Assembly (NCBI GenBank): GCA_050948825.1
Contig: JBMNEO010000003.1
Location: 496,001-560,000 of the forward strand
Length of the DNA: 64,000 bases
Reading direction: 5' to 3'
DNA from: DUQX01 sp050948825
GTDB lineage: Bacteria > Bacillota > Dethiobacteria > DTU022 > UBA8154
The translations under genes and the position numbers were made by a program. This document shows, piece after piece, positions 43,218 to 52,429 of the stretch. Each line of letters opens with the position of its first letter. The first letter of the stretch is position 1. The notes beneath the pieces are model-generated. The model had not been told where the DNA came from. It was given only the letters and a program-made list of their open reading frames with translations, and did no database searches.

Positions 43218-44215
43218 ACAGCTCCTCTCATCTGCAAAAGCAATACTTCAACAGCAAGGCGTTTGTTGATATTATTGAGCAGTTCTCCCTGAAGATCCAG
43301 CAGATGACGGCACATCTTCTCCAAATAATTGATATTTCCCCCGTCCGGGAAAAAGACTTTTTCTTCAACATTTATATTATTATACTGTAGTTTTTTCTTT
43401 ATTAGCTTTATATCCGAGCGGCCGCCCAATTCAAATAACAGCCTGTTGCGATAGATGATTAAAAATAAATTTATTATTTCCTGTAAATTTTCTTTTCCGG
43501 AGAGCTCCTCCGCTTTAATAAATATATTCTCAAGGGGCTCGTCTTTCAGGCTCTTTAATAGCGATAAGGTTTCTTCCAGGCCCTTTTTCAACCCGCCCTT
43601 CGAAGACAGCTCCAGGGCCTTTCCGGGATTACCCCCCGCCAGGGCAATCACGATCTCCCTCTCCTGGGGCTCCAACAAGCTCTGCCGCTTCAGCAACAGC
43701 TCCATCTCCTCCGGCGGTAGGGGTTTTAAAGCAAAATGCAGGCATCTGGAGATAATAGTAGGGAGCAAAGCCCAGGGCCTGGAACTGAGCAAAATAAAGA
43801 TCAGATCTGCGGGAGGTTCTTCCAGAATTTGCAGAAGGCTATTGGCTGCCGGCAGGGTCATAAGATCGGCACTGTGAATAAGGCAGACCTTTTTTCGCCC
43901 TTCCCTGGGAAAATAATACAGGCTTTCCTTTAACTCGCGCAGTTGCCCGATTTTAATCGATGCCCCCTCGGGACGTAGCTGGTAAAAGTCTGGATGATTC
44001 CCGCTAAGAGTTTTTCGGCAAGAAAGACAGCTGTTACAGGGGGGATCCAGCTCGCTGCTGCAGTTCAAAGCCTGGGCAAAAAGTAACGCCAGGCTTTTTT
44101 TACCGCTACCGTCCGGGCCTGAAAACAGATAGGCATGGGTTGTCTGCCCGTTGGAAAGCGAGCGCCTTAATGCTATGATTATTAAATCCTGGCCAATTAT
44201 CTCCTCAAACCCCAT
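43214..44215 (-). CDS. holB: DNA polymerase III delta' subunit
   Basis: 333 residues from ATG 44215 (MGFEEIIGQ) behind AAAAGGGG; the frame extends to 44284 but into tmk. AAA+ clamp-loader fold with Walker A-like GPDGSGKKSLA, and a zinc module in CSSELDPPCNSCLSC. Serves as delta' of the clamp loader. Adjacent to tmk and yaaT as in Bacillus. Confidence 0.94.
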   Translation of the reverse strand: MGFEEIIGQDLIIIALRRSLSNGQTTHAYLFSGPDGSGKKSLALLFAQALNCSSELDPPCNSCLSCRKTLSGNHPDFYQLRPEGASIKIGQLRELKESLYYFPREGRKKVCLIHSADLMTLPAANSLLQILEEPPADLIFILLSSRPWALLPTIISRCLHFALKPLPPEEMELLLKRQSLLEPQEREIVIALAGGNPGKALELSSKGGLKKGLEETLSLLKSLKDEPLENIFIKAEELSGKENLQEIINLFLIIYRNRLLFELGGRSDIKLIKKKLQYNNINVEEKVFFPDGGNINYLEKMCRHLLDLQGELLNNINKRLAVEVLLLQMRGAV

Positions 44216-44238
44216 CTTTATAACCCCTTTTCCCTGGC

Positions 44239-44913
44239 TTACAGGAGATCTTTTTTGCGTAATAAAGGTTCTGTTCTCTGCCAAATTTCTTCATGTACTG
44301 CATCGGAATTTATGCCGGCCCCTATGATGACGATGCGCCCGGCACTTCGCCCGGCAAGCTCCAGATAACCCTGGCGCACCCTGCGGTGATAATCCAGCTC
44401 CTTTTGCTCCACGCGGTCGCCCTGCCATTTCCCACTTTTATCTTCTTCCTGCAGGCGTCGCAAACCAGCTTGAGCATCAAGATCCAGTAAAAAAGTGATC
44501 TCCGGCATAAGGCCTTCAGCGGCCCACAGGTTTATTTTTTCAATAATTCCAGGGCTCTCCCCACCACCATAGCCCTGATACACAATATTTGAATCTAGAT
44601 AACGGTCGCTAATGACAACCCAACCTTTTTTCAAAGAAGGGTTAATGGACTGCCTGACCAGCTGCGCTCTGGCAGCACTATAAAGCAGAACCTCGCAGGC
44701 AACGGTCATCTCCGAATATTCAGGATTTAGCAGAAGCTTTCTGATCTCCTCCCCAACGGGGGTTCCTCCCGGCTCCCTTGTCAACAATACTTTTACGCCA
44801 CAGTTTTCCAGCCTTGTTTTCAACAGCCTGGCCTGTGTTGTCTTACCGGCTCCATCCGGCCCTTCTATACTAATAAAAAGACCATTATTATCATGCTTTA
44901 ACATCCCAGGCAT
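44239..44913 (-). CDS. tmk: thymidylate kinase
   Basis: 224 residues. P-loop EGPDGAGKTTQARLL, DR(Y/H) motif VVISDRYLDSN, and a LID region around DKSGKWQGDRVE. Phosphorylates dTMP to dTDP. Starts behind AAGGGG; followed 23 bases later by the holB start. Part of the yaaO-tmk-holB-yaaT block. Confidence 0.96.
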   Translation of the reverse strand: MPGMLKHDNNGLFISIEGPDGAGKTTQARLLKTRLENCGVKVLLTREPGGTPVGEEIRKLLLNPEYSEMTVACEVLLYSAARAQLVRQSINPSLKKGWVVISDRYLDSNIVYQGYGGGESPGIIEKINLWAAEGLMPEITFLLDLDAQAGLRRLQEEDKSGKWQGDRVEQKELDYHRRVRQGYLELAGRSAGRIVIIGAGINSDAVHEEIWQRTEPLLRKKDLL

Positions 44914-44944
44914 GGCCCCTTAGTTTACCTTTCTGTTTATTACT

Positions 44945-46495
44945 TTATTTTATCATATTAACCTGCTCTGAAACAACTTTAACTGTGTTAAGGGCAGGAT
45001 CGGCCGCACCCTGAAAGATGGATTGCCCATCCCTTATCCGCAAGAGATAGGACAGGGTATCCTCCTCGATAGTTTCGCCAGGGACCAAAAGAGGTATTCC
45101 AGGAGGTGAAAGCACAACCATTTCGGCGCACACTTTTCCTGAGGAATCCTCAAGAGGAATTGCGGAAGAAGGAGCAGCAAGCGCTTCACGCGGGGACAAT
45201 AAAAGCGGAGAAAACTCACAGTCTGTTATTCCCTTCCCCTTCGCGGAAGATCTTTTTACCGGGCACCGGAACAGTGAAGGCGAAAAACTGCATATCTTCC
45301 CCCGGTTAGCGGTGTTTAAACGGAGATCATCCCTGGCCAAAACAAATCCTCTGGATACAGCATCAGGGGATAAAGCAAGCTGAGCCGGCCCGATGATAGC
45401 CAACAGATAACCATCTGCATACATTTCTACCTGAATATGATATTTCCGGGCCAGCCTCTCTGCCAAACGCTTACCCCCCCCGCCGGGCAACAGCAGTGTA
45501 ACGCGGCAGGGATCAAGGCTGAATCCTTTCTTTTCCGTCATCCGGGGCGATAGAATAAAAAACCCGTTTTCCTCTAGATCACGGCGCAAATTGCGGGCCC
45601 ACCTCCAGGCAGCGCTGAACAGGCTTTCCCCCCTTAAGGCCATCTGCCTTCTGATCAGATCCAGGGAGATCATCACCGGATAAGAAGGACTGCTTGTCTG
45701 CAACGCACCCAGCCAAAATTTTATCCCGGAAGGATTTATATTACTGCTCAGATGCAGTAATGCCCCCGGCGTAAGGGCTCCCAGCGACTTATGAGCGCTG
45801 TGCAGCCAGATATCCGCTCCGGCTGCAGCGCTGTGGGGTAATTTTTCCCTGTAAAAGGGAAGATGTCCGCCGTGTGCCTCATCTACTGCAAAAAGCACGC
45901 CGTAATTTGCAGCTGCTTTCTTGATCGCCTGCAAATCCGCAGTTACTCCCCAGTATGAAGGGGAGGTAAGCAACAAGAGCCTGGCATCGGGGTGCCCGGC
46001 CAGCGCCCTTTCAACAACATCCAGGGAGACATTTAAAGGAAAACCGGTAGTACTGTCCTTTTCAACGGGCAGATATATGGGCCGGGCGCCGGAAAGCGCA
46101 ATGCCATGCAGCACCGCCTTATGTGCTATACGGCTCAACAATACTTTATCCCCCGGGCGGCAAAAAGCTAAAATAAGCGCAAGGATCCCGCCGGTTACGC
46201 CGTTGACAAGGAAAAAGGTTTCCTCTGCCTTGAAGAGCTGCGCAGCGAGCTTCTGGGCTTTTTTTAGAGCTCCCCGGGGCAGATGCAGATCATCAAGAGG
46301 ATCGAGCTCGGTTAAATCCAGCCGCATTGAGGATCTAAAGCCTTTACCGGTAAGATCCGGGGCTCCGGGCCCCCTGCCGTGCAGGGGAACATGCAGCGAA
46401 ATTCTTTCTTCACTGAGGTATTTTTTTACTGCTGAGTAAAGGGGAACATGCACCTGGCCTGTTTTTCTCTGAGGGATTTTCCTGCTGATCTTCAA
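44945..46495 (-). CDS. Orn/Lys/Arg decarboxylase family protein (YaaO-like)
   Basis: About 516 residues. PLP fold-type I: a Lys in WLHSAHKSLGALTPG is the Schiff-base site, with the pyridine ring Asp in FAVDEAHGGHLPF. The core resembles arginine/lysine decarboxylases (VPLYSAVKKYL ... HVPLHGRGPGAPD). Bacillus yaaO (formerly speA-like) is the positional counterpart before tmk. Start TTG 46495, ten bases after GGAG, overlaps the gin gene by 86 bases; GTG 46453 is an alternative. Substrate not defined by sequence. Confidence 0.9.
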   Translation of the reverse strand: MKISRKIPQRKTGQVHVPLYSAVKKYLSEERISLHVPLHGRGPGAPDLTGKGFRSSMRLDLTELDPLDDLHLPRGALKKAQKLAAQLFKAEETFFLVNGVTGGILALILAFCRPGDKVLLSRIAHKAVLHGIALSGARPIYLPVEKDSTTGFPLNVSLDVVERALAGHPDARLLLLTSPSYWGVTADLQAIKKAAANYGVLFAVDEAHGGHLPFYREKLPHSAAAGADIWLHSAHKSLGALTPGALLHLSSNINPSGIKFWLGALQTSSPSYPVMISLDLIRRQMALRGESLFSAAWRWARNLRRDLEENGFFILSPRMTEKKGFSLDPCRVTLLLPGGGGKRLAERLARKYHIQVEMYADGYLLAIIGPAQLALSPDAVSRGFVLARDDLRLNTANRGKICSFSPSLFRCPVKRSSAKGKGITDCEFSPLLLSPREALAAPSSAIPLEDSSGKVCAEMVVLSPPGIPLLVPGETIEEDTLSYLLRIRDGQSIFQGAADPALNTVKVVSEQVNMIK

Positions 46496-46664
46496 TAAAA
46501 TCCGGCTCCTTCCAGAGCTTTTTAATTTTCTCCAAAAAGACCAGGTATTGTAAATCAAAAGGTGAAGTAGCTACTATTTCCCTTTCACAATCGAGGCAAA
46601 TAAAGGACATCAAAATATTAATTCCGGCATTTTTTTGCTGGTTACAAAGCAAGCATCTCTGCAT
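46410..46664 (-). CDS. csfB: sigma-G inhibitor Gin (CsfB family)
   Basis: 84 residues from ATG 46664 (MQRCLLCNQQ). Two zinc pairs CLLC and CLDC with the family block FICLDCEREIVATSPFDLQY. CsfB/Gin binds sigma-G (and sigma-E) in the forespore, and its gene sits just upstream of yaaO in Bacillus too. The start lacks a strong ribosome site; a TTG three codons earlier is possible. Good evidence that the host sporulates. Confidence 0.88.
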   Translation of the reverse strand: MQRCLLCNQQKNAGINILMSFICLDCEREIVATSPFDLQYLVFLEKIKKLWKEPDFIEDQQENPSEKNRPGACSPLLSSKKIPQ

Positions 46665-46741
46665 CCTATGCAATATTATCACCAACCAGTACAAAAAGCT
46701 AATCTATCTTATGCCGGCCGTCTAAATTTTGTCTCCGAAGG

Positions 46742-48196
46742 TTATCGCAAAGTATAATTCGGGGCCTCTTTGGTGATCTGCACATCATGAGGGTGGCCTT
46801 CAATTAAACCGGCATTGGTTATGCGGGTAAATTTGGTTTTGGTCTGCAGCTCCTCAATATTGCGCACTCCACAATATCCCATACCGGCGCGCAGGCCTCC
46901 GACCATTTGAAAAACCATATCGGCTACAGTACCGCGGTAGGGCACCCGGCCTTCGATTCCTTCAGCAACCAATTTTTGCTCATCCTCCTGAAAATATCTG
47001 TCCCTGCTCCCTTCTTTCATGGCGCCGATAGAGCCCATCCCCCTGTAAACCTTATAGCTGCGGCCCTGGAAAATTTCCGTTTCTCCCGGGCTTTCCTCCG
47101 TTCCGGCAAAAAGGCTGCCGATCATAACCACATCAGCCCCTGCAGCCAGAGCTTTGGTAATATCCCCCGAATATTTAATCCCCCCATCGGCAATTACCGG
47201 AATCCGGCGGCTGTGGGCCACCCGGGAAACTTCGCTAACTGCAGTAATCTGGGGAACACCTATCCCGGCGATTACCCTGGTCGTACAGATTGAACCGGGT
47301 CCCACACCTACTTTAAGAGCATCGGCGCCGGCATGGATAAGATCGCGGGCCGCTTCGGCAGTGGCAATATTACCAGCGACAACCATTGCATCAGGATAAT
47401 CCCGTTTAATTGTATTTACAGTCTGAAGAACCAGCTCCGCATGCCCATGTGCGGTGTCAACTACCAGGGCATCCACGCCCGCCTCCAGCAGGGCGGCAAC
47501 CCTGGGCAGGGTATCCTTTGCAACGCCAACTGCAGCCGCCACCAGCAACCTCCCTTTAATATCTTTGGCTGCGCGCGGATAAGCAATGGTTTTCTCTATG
47601 TCTTTAATCGTAATCAGCCCTTTGAGCATATAATTTTCATCTACAATCGGCAATTTTTCGATCTTATACCGGGCAAGAATTCCTTGCGCTTCGTCCAGAG
47701 TCGTACCTTCAGGAGCAGTTATCAGCCTATCCTTGGTCATGACGTCTTTGATTAAGCGGCTGAAATCTTTTTCAAAGCGCAGGTCGCGGTTGGTTAATAT
47801 ACCCACCAGTTTCCCTTCTACTGTAATTGGAACACCTGATATTCGATAACGTTCCATCAATGCCGCCGCATCGTTAATGGTATGCATCGGTGAAAGGTGA
47901 AAGGGATTTGTGATAACACCATGCTCCGACCGTTTCACCCTGTCTACTTCTTCCGCCTGGCGTTCAATGCTCATATTGCGGTGTATAACACCTATTCCGC
48001 CCTCTCTTGCCACGGCAATCGCCATGCGCATCTCCGTGACCGTGTCCATACCGGCGCTCATAATGGGAATATTAAGCTTTATCTGGGAGGTAAGCCTGGT
48101 ACTTATATCCACATCACGGGGTAAAACTTTAGATCGAGACGGTACCAGCAGTACATCATCAAATGTTATCCCTTCGCCAATAAATCGCTCATCCAA
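46742..48196 (-). CDS. guaB: IMP dehydrogenase
   Basis: 484 residues from TTG 48196 behind AGGGGGG. Catalytic Cys in GPGSICTTRVIAG, phosphate site VIADGGIKYSGD, flap GMGSIGAMKEGSRDRY and the mobile Arg-Tyr motif; two CBS domains at about residues 95-205 (ISGVPITVEGKLVGI, KLPIVDENYMLKG). Oxidises IMP to XMP in GMP synthesis. No gua neighbour; ends a spacer with a hairpin upstream of the hydroxylase operon. Confidence 0.97.
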   Translation of the reverse strand: MDERFIGEGITFDDVLLVPSRSKVLPRDVDISTRLTSQIKLNIPIMSAGMDTVTEMRMAIAVAREGGIGVIHRNMSIERQAEEVDRVKRSEHGVITNPFHLSPMHTINDAAALMERYRISGVPITVEGKLVGILTNRDLRFEKDFSRLIKDVMTKDRLITAPEGTTLDEAQGILARYKIEKLPIVDENYMLKGLITIKDIEKTIAYPRAAKDIKGRLLVAAAVGVAKDTLPRVAALLEAGVDALVVDTAHGHAELVLQTVNTIKRDYPDAMVVAGNIATAEAARDLIHAGADALKVGVGPGSICTTRVIAGIGVPQITAVSEVSRVAHSRRIPVIADGGIKYSGDITKALAAGADVVMIGSLFAGTEESPGETEIFQGRSYKVYRGMGSIGAMKEGSRDRYFQEDEQKLVAEGIEGRVPYRGTVADMVFQMVGGLRAGMGYCGVRNIEELQTKTKFTRITNAGLIEGHPHDVQITKEAPNYTLR

Positions 48197-48563
48197 AAAA
48201 CTACGCCCCCCTATCTATCTCTAGCAAACTTTTTCTCATCATAGCAGATCCGGGTATCCTGTGTCAATGCGGGTATTCTGGTTTTGCACCTTGACAAATG
48301 CCGGCAGCCACCGGTCCTAATTATCAAAAAATCAATTTCCCAGCTCTATCTCTTTTGCTGTGTAAGTAACATGGCATTTATCGCCGTCTTTTTTACTGTC
48401 ATATTCTCAATCCCATCGTCTTTATCTAATTTTCCTGGAAAACTGGAACCTGTTGCCCTCATATATAAGAAGGCAACAGGTTCTAAAAAAAGCAAAGTCT
48501 TTACAGATAGTCTATACAATTAGTGAAACAATACTTAAATCTCAGGAGCCGTTAGCTGATTTG
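48197..48563. other. intergenic region between guaB and the molybdenum hydroxylase
   Basis: 367 bases without a supported gene. Contains gggtatYctg twice (48252-48261, 48271-48280), the guaB leader side and the terminator at 48446-48483. Confidence 0.6.
48446..48483 (-). terminator. hairpin terminator of the molybdenum hydroxylase operon
   Basis: Perfect 12-base arms gaacctgttgcc (48446-48457) and ggcaacaggttc (48472-48483), 14-base loop, about 80 bases after the large-subunit gene. The T tract on the minus strand is short (CAGTTTTCC), so termination may be partial. Confidence 0.7.
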
Positions 48564-50930
48564 CTATTTCCCTTCTTTTTCCTTAGCTTCTCTGGCTTCC
48601 TTCAAACCGCGCCAAATTTTCTCTGGAGTAAGGGGCAGTTCAGCGACCCGGACTCCTATGGCATCGTAGACAGCGTTGGCAACGCAACCCAGTGTGGGAG
48701 TCGTCGCACCTTCCCCGACTTCTTTTACGCCCCACGGCCCATTGGGTTCAAAAGTATCCAGAACCAAGGAGTCAACATACGGCATATCCAGCGCGGTCGG
48801 CAGCCGATACTCAGCAAAGTTTCCGTTGAGAACTCTTCCTTTATCATCGAAGACTACCTTTTCCCAGATGGTTTCACCGATACCCATAGAAAATGCGCCG
48901 TGCACCTGGCCGTGCAGTAATTGCGGGTTCACTACGAAGCCGCTGTCATGCACATCCCACGTGCCAACAACTTTTGTCAAACCTGTTTCCATATCAACTT
49001 CAACTTCGGCAACCTGAGTCGCACTGCTATAGGCCGGAGATGTGCCAACTGCCGCTCCCTTATGTGTACCGCCCAGTCTGCCCGGGTGATAGTAGCCTCT
49101 TCCGATTAGTACACCATGTTTCACGAAATAAGCACGGGCCACCTCAGCAAAAGTAAGATTAACAGCCGGCTCCTGTTTCACATAGACGATGCCTTCCTCG
49201 CAATCAAGTTCTTCAGGAGTCAACTTACCGTAACGGTAGCCGCCGTCTTCCTTAACTTTCAGCATTTCAGCCGCCTGTGCGAGAATCTTCTTCTTGACAT
49301 CTTCTCCCGCTCTCTTCACCGCCCAGCCGGCCATTAAGGTCTGCCGACTGGCATAGGCGCCAAAGTCAAGGGTAGACAGGTCGGTGTCTCTGGTACAGAT
49401 TGTAATATCTTCGTAGGGATAGCCCATCGCCTGTGCAGCCATCTGGGTAAGCACCGTATCGCTGCCCTGGCCTATATCTACCGCATTCGTATAGACAATC
49501 GCATGGGTACCGTCATCGTATACTTTGATCATGGCAACCGAGTGCGGCAGGTCGGTCCGGTACATGCAAAAACCTGCGCCGGTTACAAAGCCGCCGTTGC
49601 CAACGCCGATCCCCCTGCCCACGGGCAATTTGCCTTTCTTATCTTTCCATCCGGAGGAGTCCCGCGCCAGTTCATTGGCTTCTTTCAAATAATACGATTT
49701 TACTTCATAGCCGTTTGGCGTGACAGTATTGGCTTTACGGGCGTTGATGAGACGCATTTCAATGGGGTCTATACCCAGATCCTCGGCAATGTGATCCAGG
49801 TGGCTTTCAAAGGCATAGCGCGGGTGCGGTTGTCCGTGTCCTCTCTGTGCGCCGCATGGCGGCAGGTTGGTCACGTAGCGGTATGCGTCAAACCTGTAGT
49901 TGTCGAAATCGTACAGCACAGTCAGCAGAGCGCCGGCATAATAAGCCGAAGCTACGCCCAGACCGGTGTAAGCGCCGCCGTCCAGGATTGTTTCGCTTTC
50001 TACGAAGAGAATTTTGCCTTCTTTTGTGACACCGGTGGTATATTTCATATCCATGCCATGACGGGCCCGGCCGTTATACCAGACTTCTTCCAGGTCAAAG
50101 AACATCTTGACAGGCTGTCCGGTGATTTTGGAAAGAACTACGGCTGAAATATCCAGACCGCTGACATCAATTTTACCGCCGAAACCACCGCCAATATAGG
50201 GGAGTACTACACGCACATCGCCTTCCTTCATGTCAAGTATTCGAGCTATGTGATGTTGCAGGTAGTGAGCCGACTGATGCGCGGAATGAATGGTTACTCT
50301 TTTGCCTTCCCAGTAGGCGATTGAGCAATGAGGCTCGATAAATCCGTGCAAAGTACGCTGGCCTTGCAGGCGGTCGGTGCGCACATAATAAGCCTCTTCC
50401 TTGGCTTTCTCAACATCCCCGAACTCCAGGTGAATCTCAGTGTTGATATTCCCCGGGTATTCTTCACAGATTTGCGGCGCGTCTTCTTTGGCCGCTTCGG
50501 CAGGAGTAAACACCGCCGGCAGTACTTCGTATTCTACTTTGATCAGCTTCAGAGCTTTATAGAGAGTTTCTTCATCTATCGCGCAGACTGCGCCAATTTT
50601 ATCTCCATAATATTTGACTTTGTCGATGCAAAAAATGTTTTCATCGTAACGTGCGGGGCTGAGGCCGTATTTAATAGAAGGCACATCCTTGGCGGTAATA
50701 ATGGCCTTCACGCCGGGTAACTTTTCTGCTTCGGAAGTATCAATCTTAACAATGCGTGCATGGGCCTCGGTACTGCGAATAAGTTTCCCATAAAGCATAT
50801 TGGAAAACTTGAGATCCGCAGTAAACTTACCGCGACCGGTCACTTTATCCAGTATATCGGTTCTTTTAAGGCTTTTCCCGACATACGAATACTCTTTATT
50901 CATGTTTAAATACGAGAATTCTTTAGCCAT
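48564..50930 (-). CDS. molybdenum hydroxylase large (molybdopterin) subunit, xanthine dehydrogenase family
   Basis: 788 residues from ATG 50930 (MAKEFSYLN) behind GGAAGG; the longer frame to 51044 overlaps the small subunit. Family marks: GRGKFTADLKF start, QGRRTLHGF-like QGQRTLHGFIEPH, GGGFGGKID cofactor loop, RGHGQPHPRYAFES, and the catalytic Glu in VKEVGEGATTPTLG. Binds Mo-cytosine dinucleotide-type cofactor and hydroxylates a heteroaromatic or aldehyde substrate; the substrate cannot be fixed. Encoded with the FAD and FeS subunits. Confidence 0.93.
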   Translation of the reverse strand: MAKEFSYLNMNKEYSYVGKSLKRTDILDKVTGRGKFTADLKFSNMLYGKLIRSTEAHARIVKIDTSEAEKLPGVKAIITAKDVPSIKYGLSPARYDENIFCIDKVKYYGDKIGAVCAIDEETLYKALKLIKVEYEVLPAVFTPAEAAKEDAPQICEEYPGNINTEIHLEFGDVEKAKEEAYYVRTDRLQGQRTLHGFIEPHCSIAYWEGKRVTIHSAHQSAHYLQHHIARILDMKEGDVRVVLPYIGGGFGGKIDVSGLDISAVVLSKITGQPVKMFFDLEEVWYNGRARHGMDMKYTTGVTKEGKILFVESETILDGGAYTGLGVASAYYAGALLTVLYDFDNYRFDAYRYVTNLPPCGAQRGHGQPHPRYAFESHLDHIAEDLGIDPIEMRLINARKANTVTPNGYEVKSYYLKEANELARDSSGWKDKKGKLPVGRGIGVGNGGFVTGAGFCMYRTDLPHSVAMIKVYDDGTHAIVYTNAVDIGQGSDTVLTQMAAQAMGYPYEDITICTRDTDLSTLDFGAYASRQTLMAGWAVKRAGEDVKKKILAQAAEMLKVKEDGGYRYGKLTPEELDCEEGIVYVKQEPAVNLTFAEVARAYFVKHGVLIGRGYYHPGRLGGTHKGAAVGTSPAYSSATQVAEVEVDMETGLTKVVGTWDVHDSGFVVNPQLLHGQVHGAFSMGIGETIWEKVVFDDKGRVLNGNFAEYRLPTALDMPYVDSLVLDTFEPNGPWGVKEVGEGATTPTLGCVANAVYDAIGVRVAELPLTPEKIWRGLKEAREAKEKEGK

Positions 50931-50931
50931 T

Positions 50932-51447
50932 TTACCCATCCTTCCTTTCCTGGCTCGCGGCAGCTGCATCCAGAATTGCCTCGACATAATGGACATAACC
51001 CGTACAACGGCACAGATTACCCGCAATAGCCTCGCGCACTTCAAATTCGGTCGGGTTGGGGTTTTTCATCAGCAACGCTTTTGCCGACATAAGGATACCC
51101 GGAGCGCAAAATCCACATTGCGGTGCCGAGTGTTCTATGAATTTTTCCTGGAGGATATCAAGTTTTGCGTTTGAAGCAAGACCCTCAACGGTTGTTACTT
51201 CCCGTCCGTCCACACTAACGGTGAGAACCATGCATGAATTGACCGGTTTCCCATCCAACAGCACGGTGCAAGCGCCACAGTCACCCTGTTCGCACGCTCT
51301 TTTTGTGCCGATAAGATCAAGATCCTCCCGCAAGAAGTTTACGAGCAAACTATTTGCTTTAACCATTTTTGTATATTTATTGCCGTTTACTGTTATTGAG
51401 ACCAGAAAGCGCTTAATACCATCCTTATCAACAACAAATTCAGCCAT
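50932..51447 (-). CDS. molybdenum hydroxylase small [2Fe-2S] subunit
   Basis: 171 residues from ATG 51447 (MAEFVVDKDG) behind GGAGTGG. Plant-ferredoxin cluster CEQGDCGACTVLLDGKPVNSC (ligand span about residues 55-75) and the second cluster in CGFCAPGILM...CRCTGYV. Passes electrons from the molybdenum site to FAD. Ends two bases before the large-subunit start; the usual two clusters are intact. Confidence 0.95.
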   Translation of the reverse strand: MAEFVVDKDGIKRFLVSITVNGNKYTKMVKANSLLVNFLREDLDLIGTKRACEQGDCGACTVLLDGKPVNSCMVLTVSVDGREVTTVEGLASNAKLDILQEKFIEHSAPQCGFCAPGILMSAKALLMKNPNPTEFEVREAIAGNLCRCTGYVHYVEAILDAAAASQERKDG

Positions 51448-51463
51448 TTTCACCACTCCTTTC

Positions 51464-52333
51464 TTAGACGTGACCTTCATTAACAGCTTTGTTCAATGCC
51501 CGCCTGGTAAAGACGCGCACCATATCTCTGCGGTATTCGGCCGACGCACGAATATCTGAAATGGGCCGGCATTCTCCCGAAGCGATAACCCCGGCTTCTT
51601 CAAATAGTTCTTCGCTGGCTTGCTTGCCTTTTAGGAAATTTTCGGCTTCTTTCGCCCTAACAGGAACGGGTGAAACAGCTCCAAGTACGATTCTTACATC
51701 TTTAATAACATCGCCCTCTACTTGAACTGAGGCTGCCACACCAACTACGGCCAATGCGCCTGAGGCACGTAAGCCGAATTTGATGTAATTACTGCCGGTA
51801 AAACTGCCATCGGGGATAACAAACTCGGTGATGAGCTCGTCATGCTCCAAAACGGTTTGGTTAGGCCCCTTAAAGACATCTTCCAGAGGCAGAGTCCGCT
51901 CTCCCTTTGACCCCACAATTTTCACAGTTGTGTCAAGGGCGATAAGAATCGGCGGCATATCAGCGGAGGGCACGGCGTTGCTGATATTTCCCCCAATGGT
52001 GCCAAGGTTGCGCACTTGATTGTTCGCCATCTGATGAGCCGCTTCAGATACGGACAAGTATTTTTCCTGCAATATTTTTGAATTCTGTACTTCGTTATGG
52101 GTGACCCCGGAACCGATAACAACACCTTTACCAGGCACGTACTCAATTTTTTTCAACTGAGACAACTGCCCTATGGCAACAAGGATTTCCGGTGCCAGTA
52201 CTTCTTTTTTCATTTTTACAACAATATCGGTACCGCCAGCGATCGCTATGGCTTTTGAACCATACTTAGACAATAACTGGCATGCCTCTTCTACACTGTC
52301 CGGAGTAAAATAATCAAAATCTGGTAGGTACAC
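51464..52333 (-). CDS. molybdenum hydroxylase FAD-binding (medium) subunit
   Basis: 289 residues from GTG 52333 behind AGGAGG. FAD-binding motifs IAGGTDIVVKMKK and NLGTIGGNISNAVPSADMPP, then a CO-dehydrogenase flavoprotein C-terminal domain. First subunit gene; the order FAD, FeS, large subunit is typical of this family. Confidence 0.95.
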   Translation of the reverse strand: MYLPDFDYFTPDSVEEACQLLSKYGSKAIAIAGGTDIVVKMKKEVLAPEILVAIGQLSQLKKIEYVPGKGVVIGSGVTHNEVQNSKILQEKYLSVSEAAHQMANNQVRNLGTIGGNISNAVPSADMPPILIALDTTVKIVGSKGERTLPLEDVFKGPNQTVLEHDELITEFVIPDGSFTGSNYIKFGLRASGALAVVGVAASVQVEGDVIKDVRIVLGAVSPVPVRAKEAENFLKGKQASEELFEEAGVIASGECRPISDIRASAEYRRDMVRVFTRRALNKAVNEGHV

Positions 52334-52429
52334 TTTTTTCCTCCTCTTCAAAGATTTTTTTTATTCAAAGCAAATTCTATTACTGTATCACCCCTCTCCA
52401 ATAATCGAAATCCATACATGTAATCGTTA

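Noticed and set aside
49503..50147. 214-residue plus-strand frame within the hydroxylase large subunit
   Set aside because: Shadow of a well-recognised family member on the minus strand.
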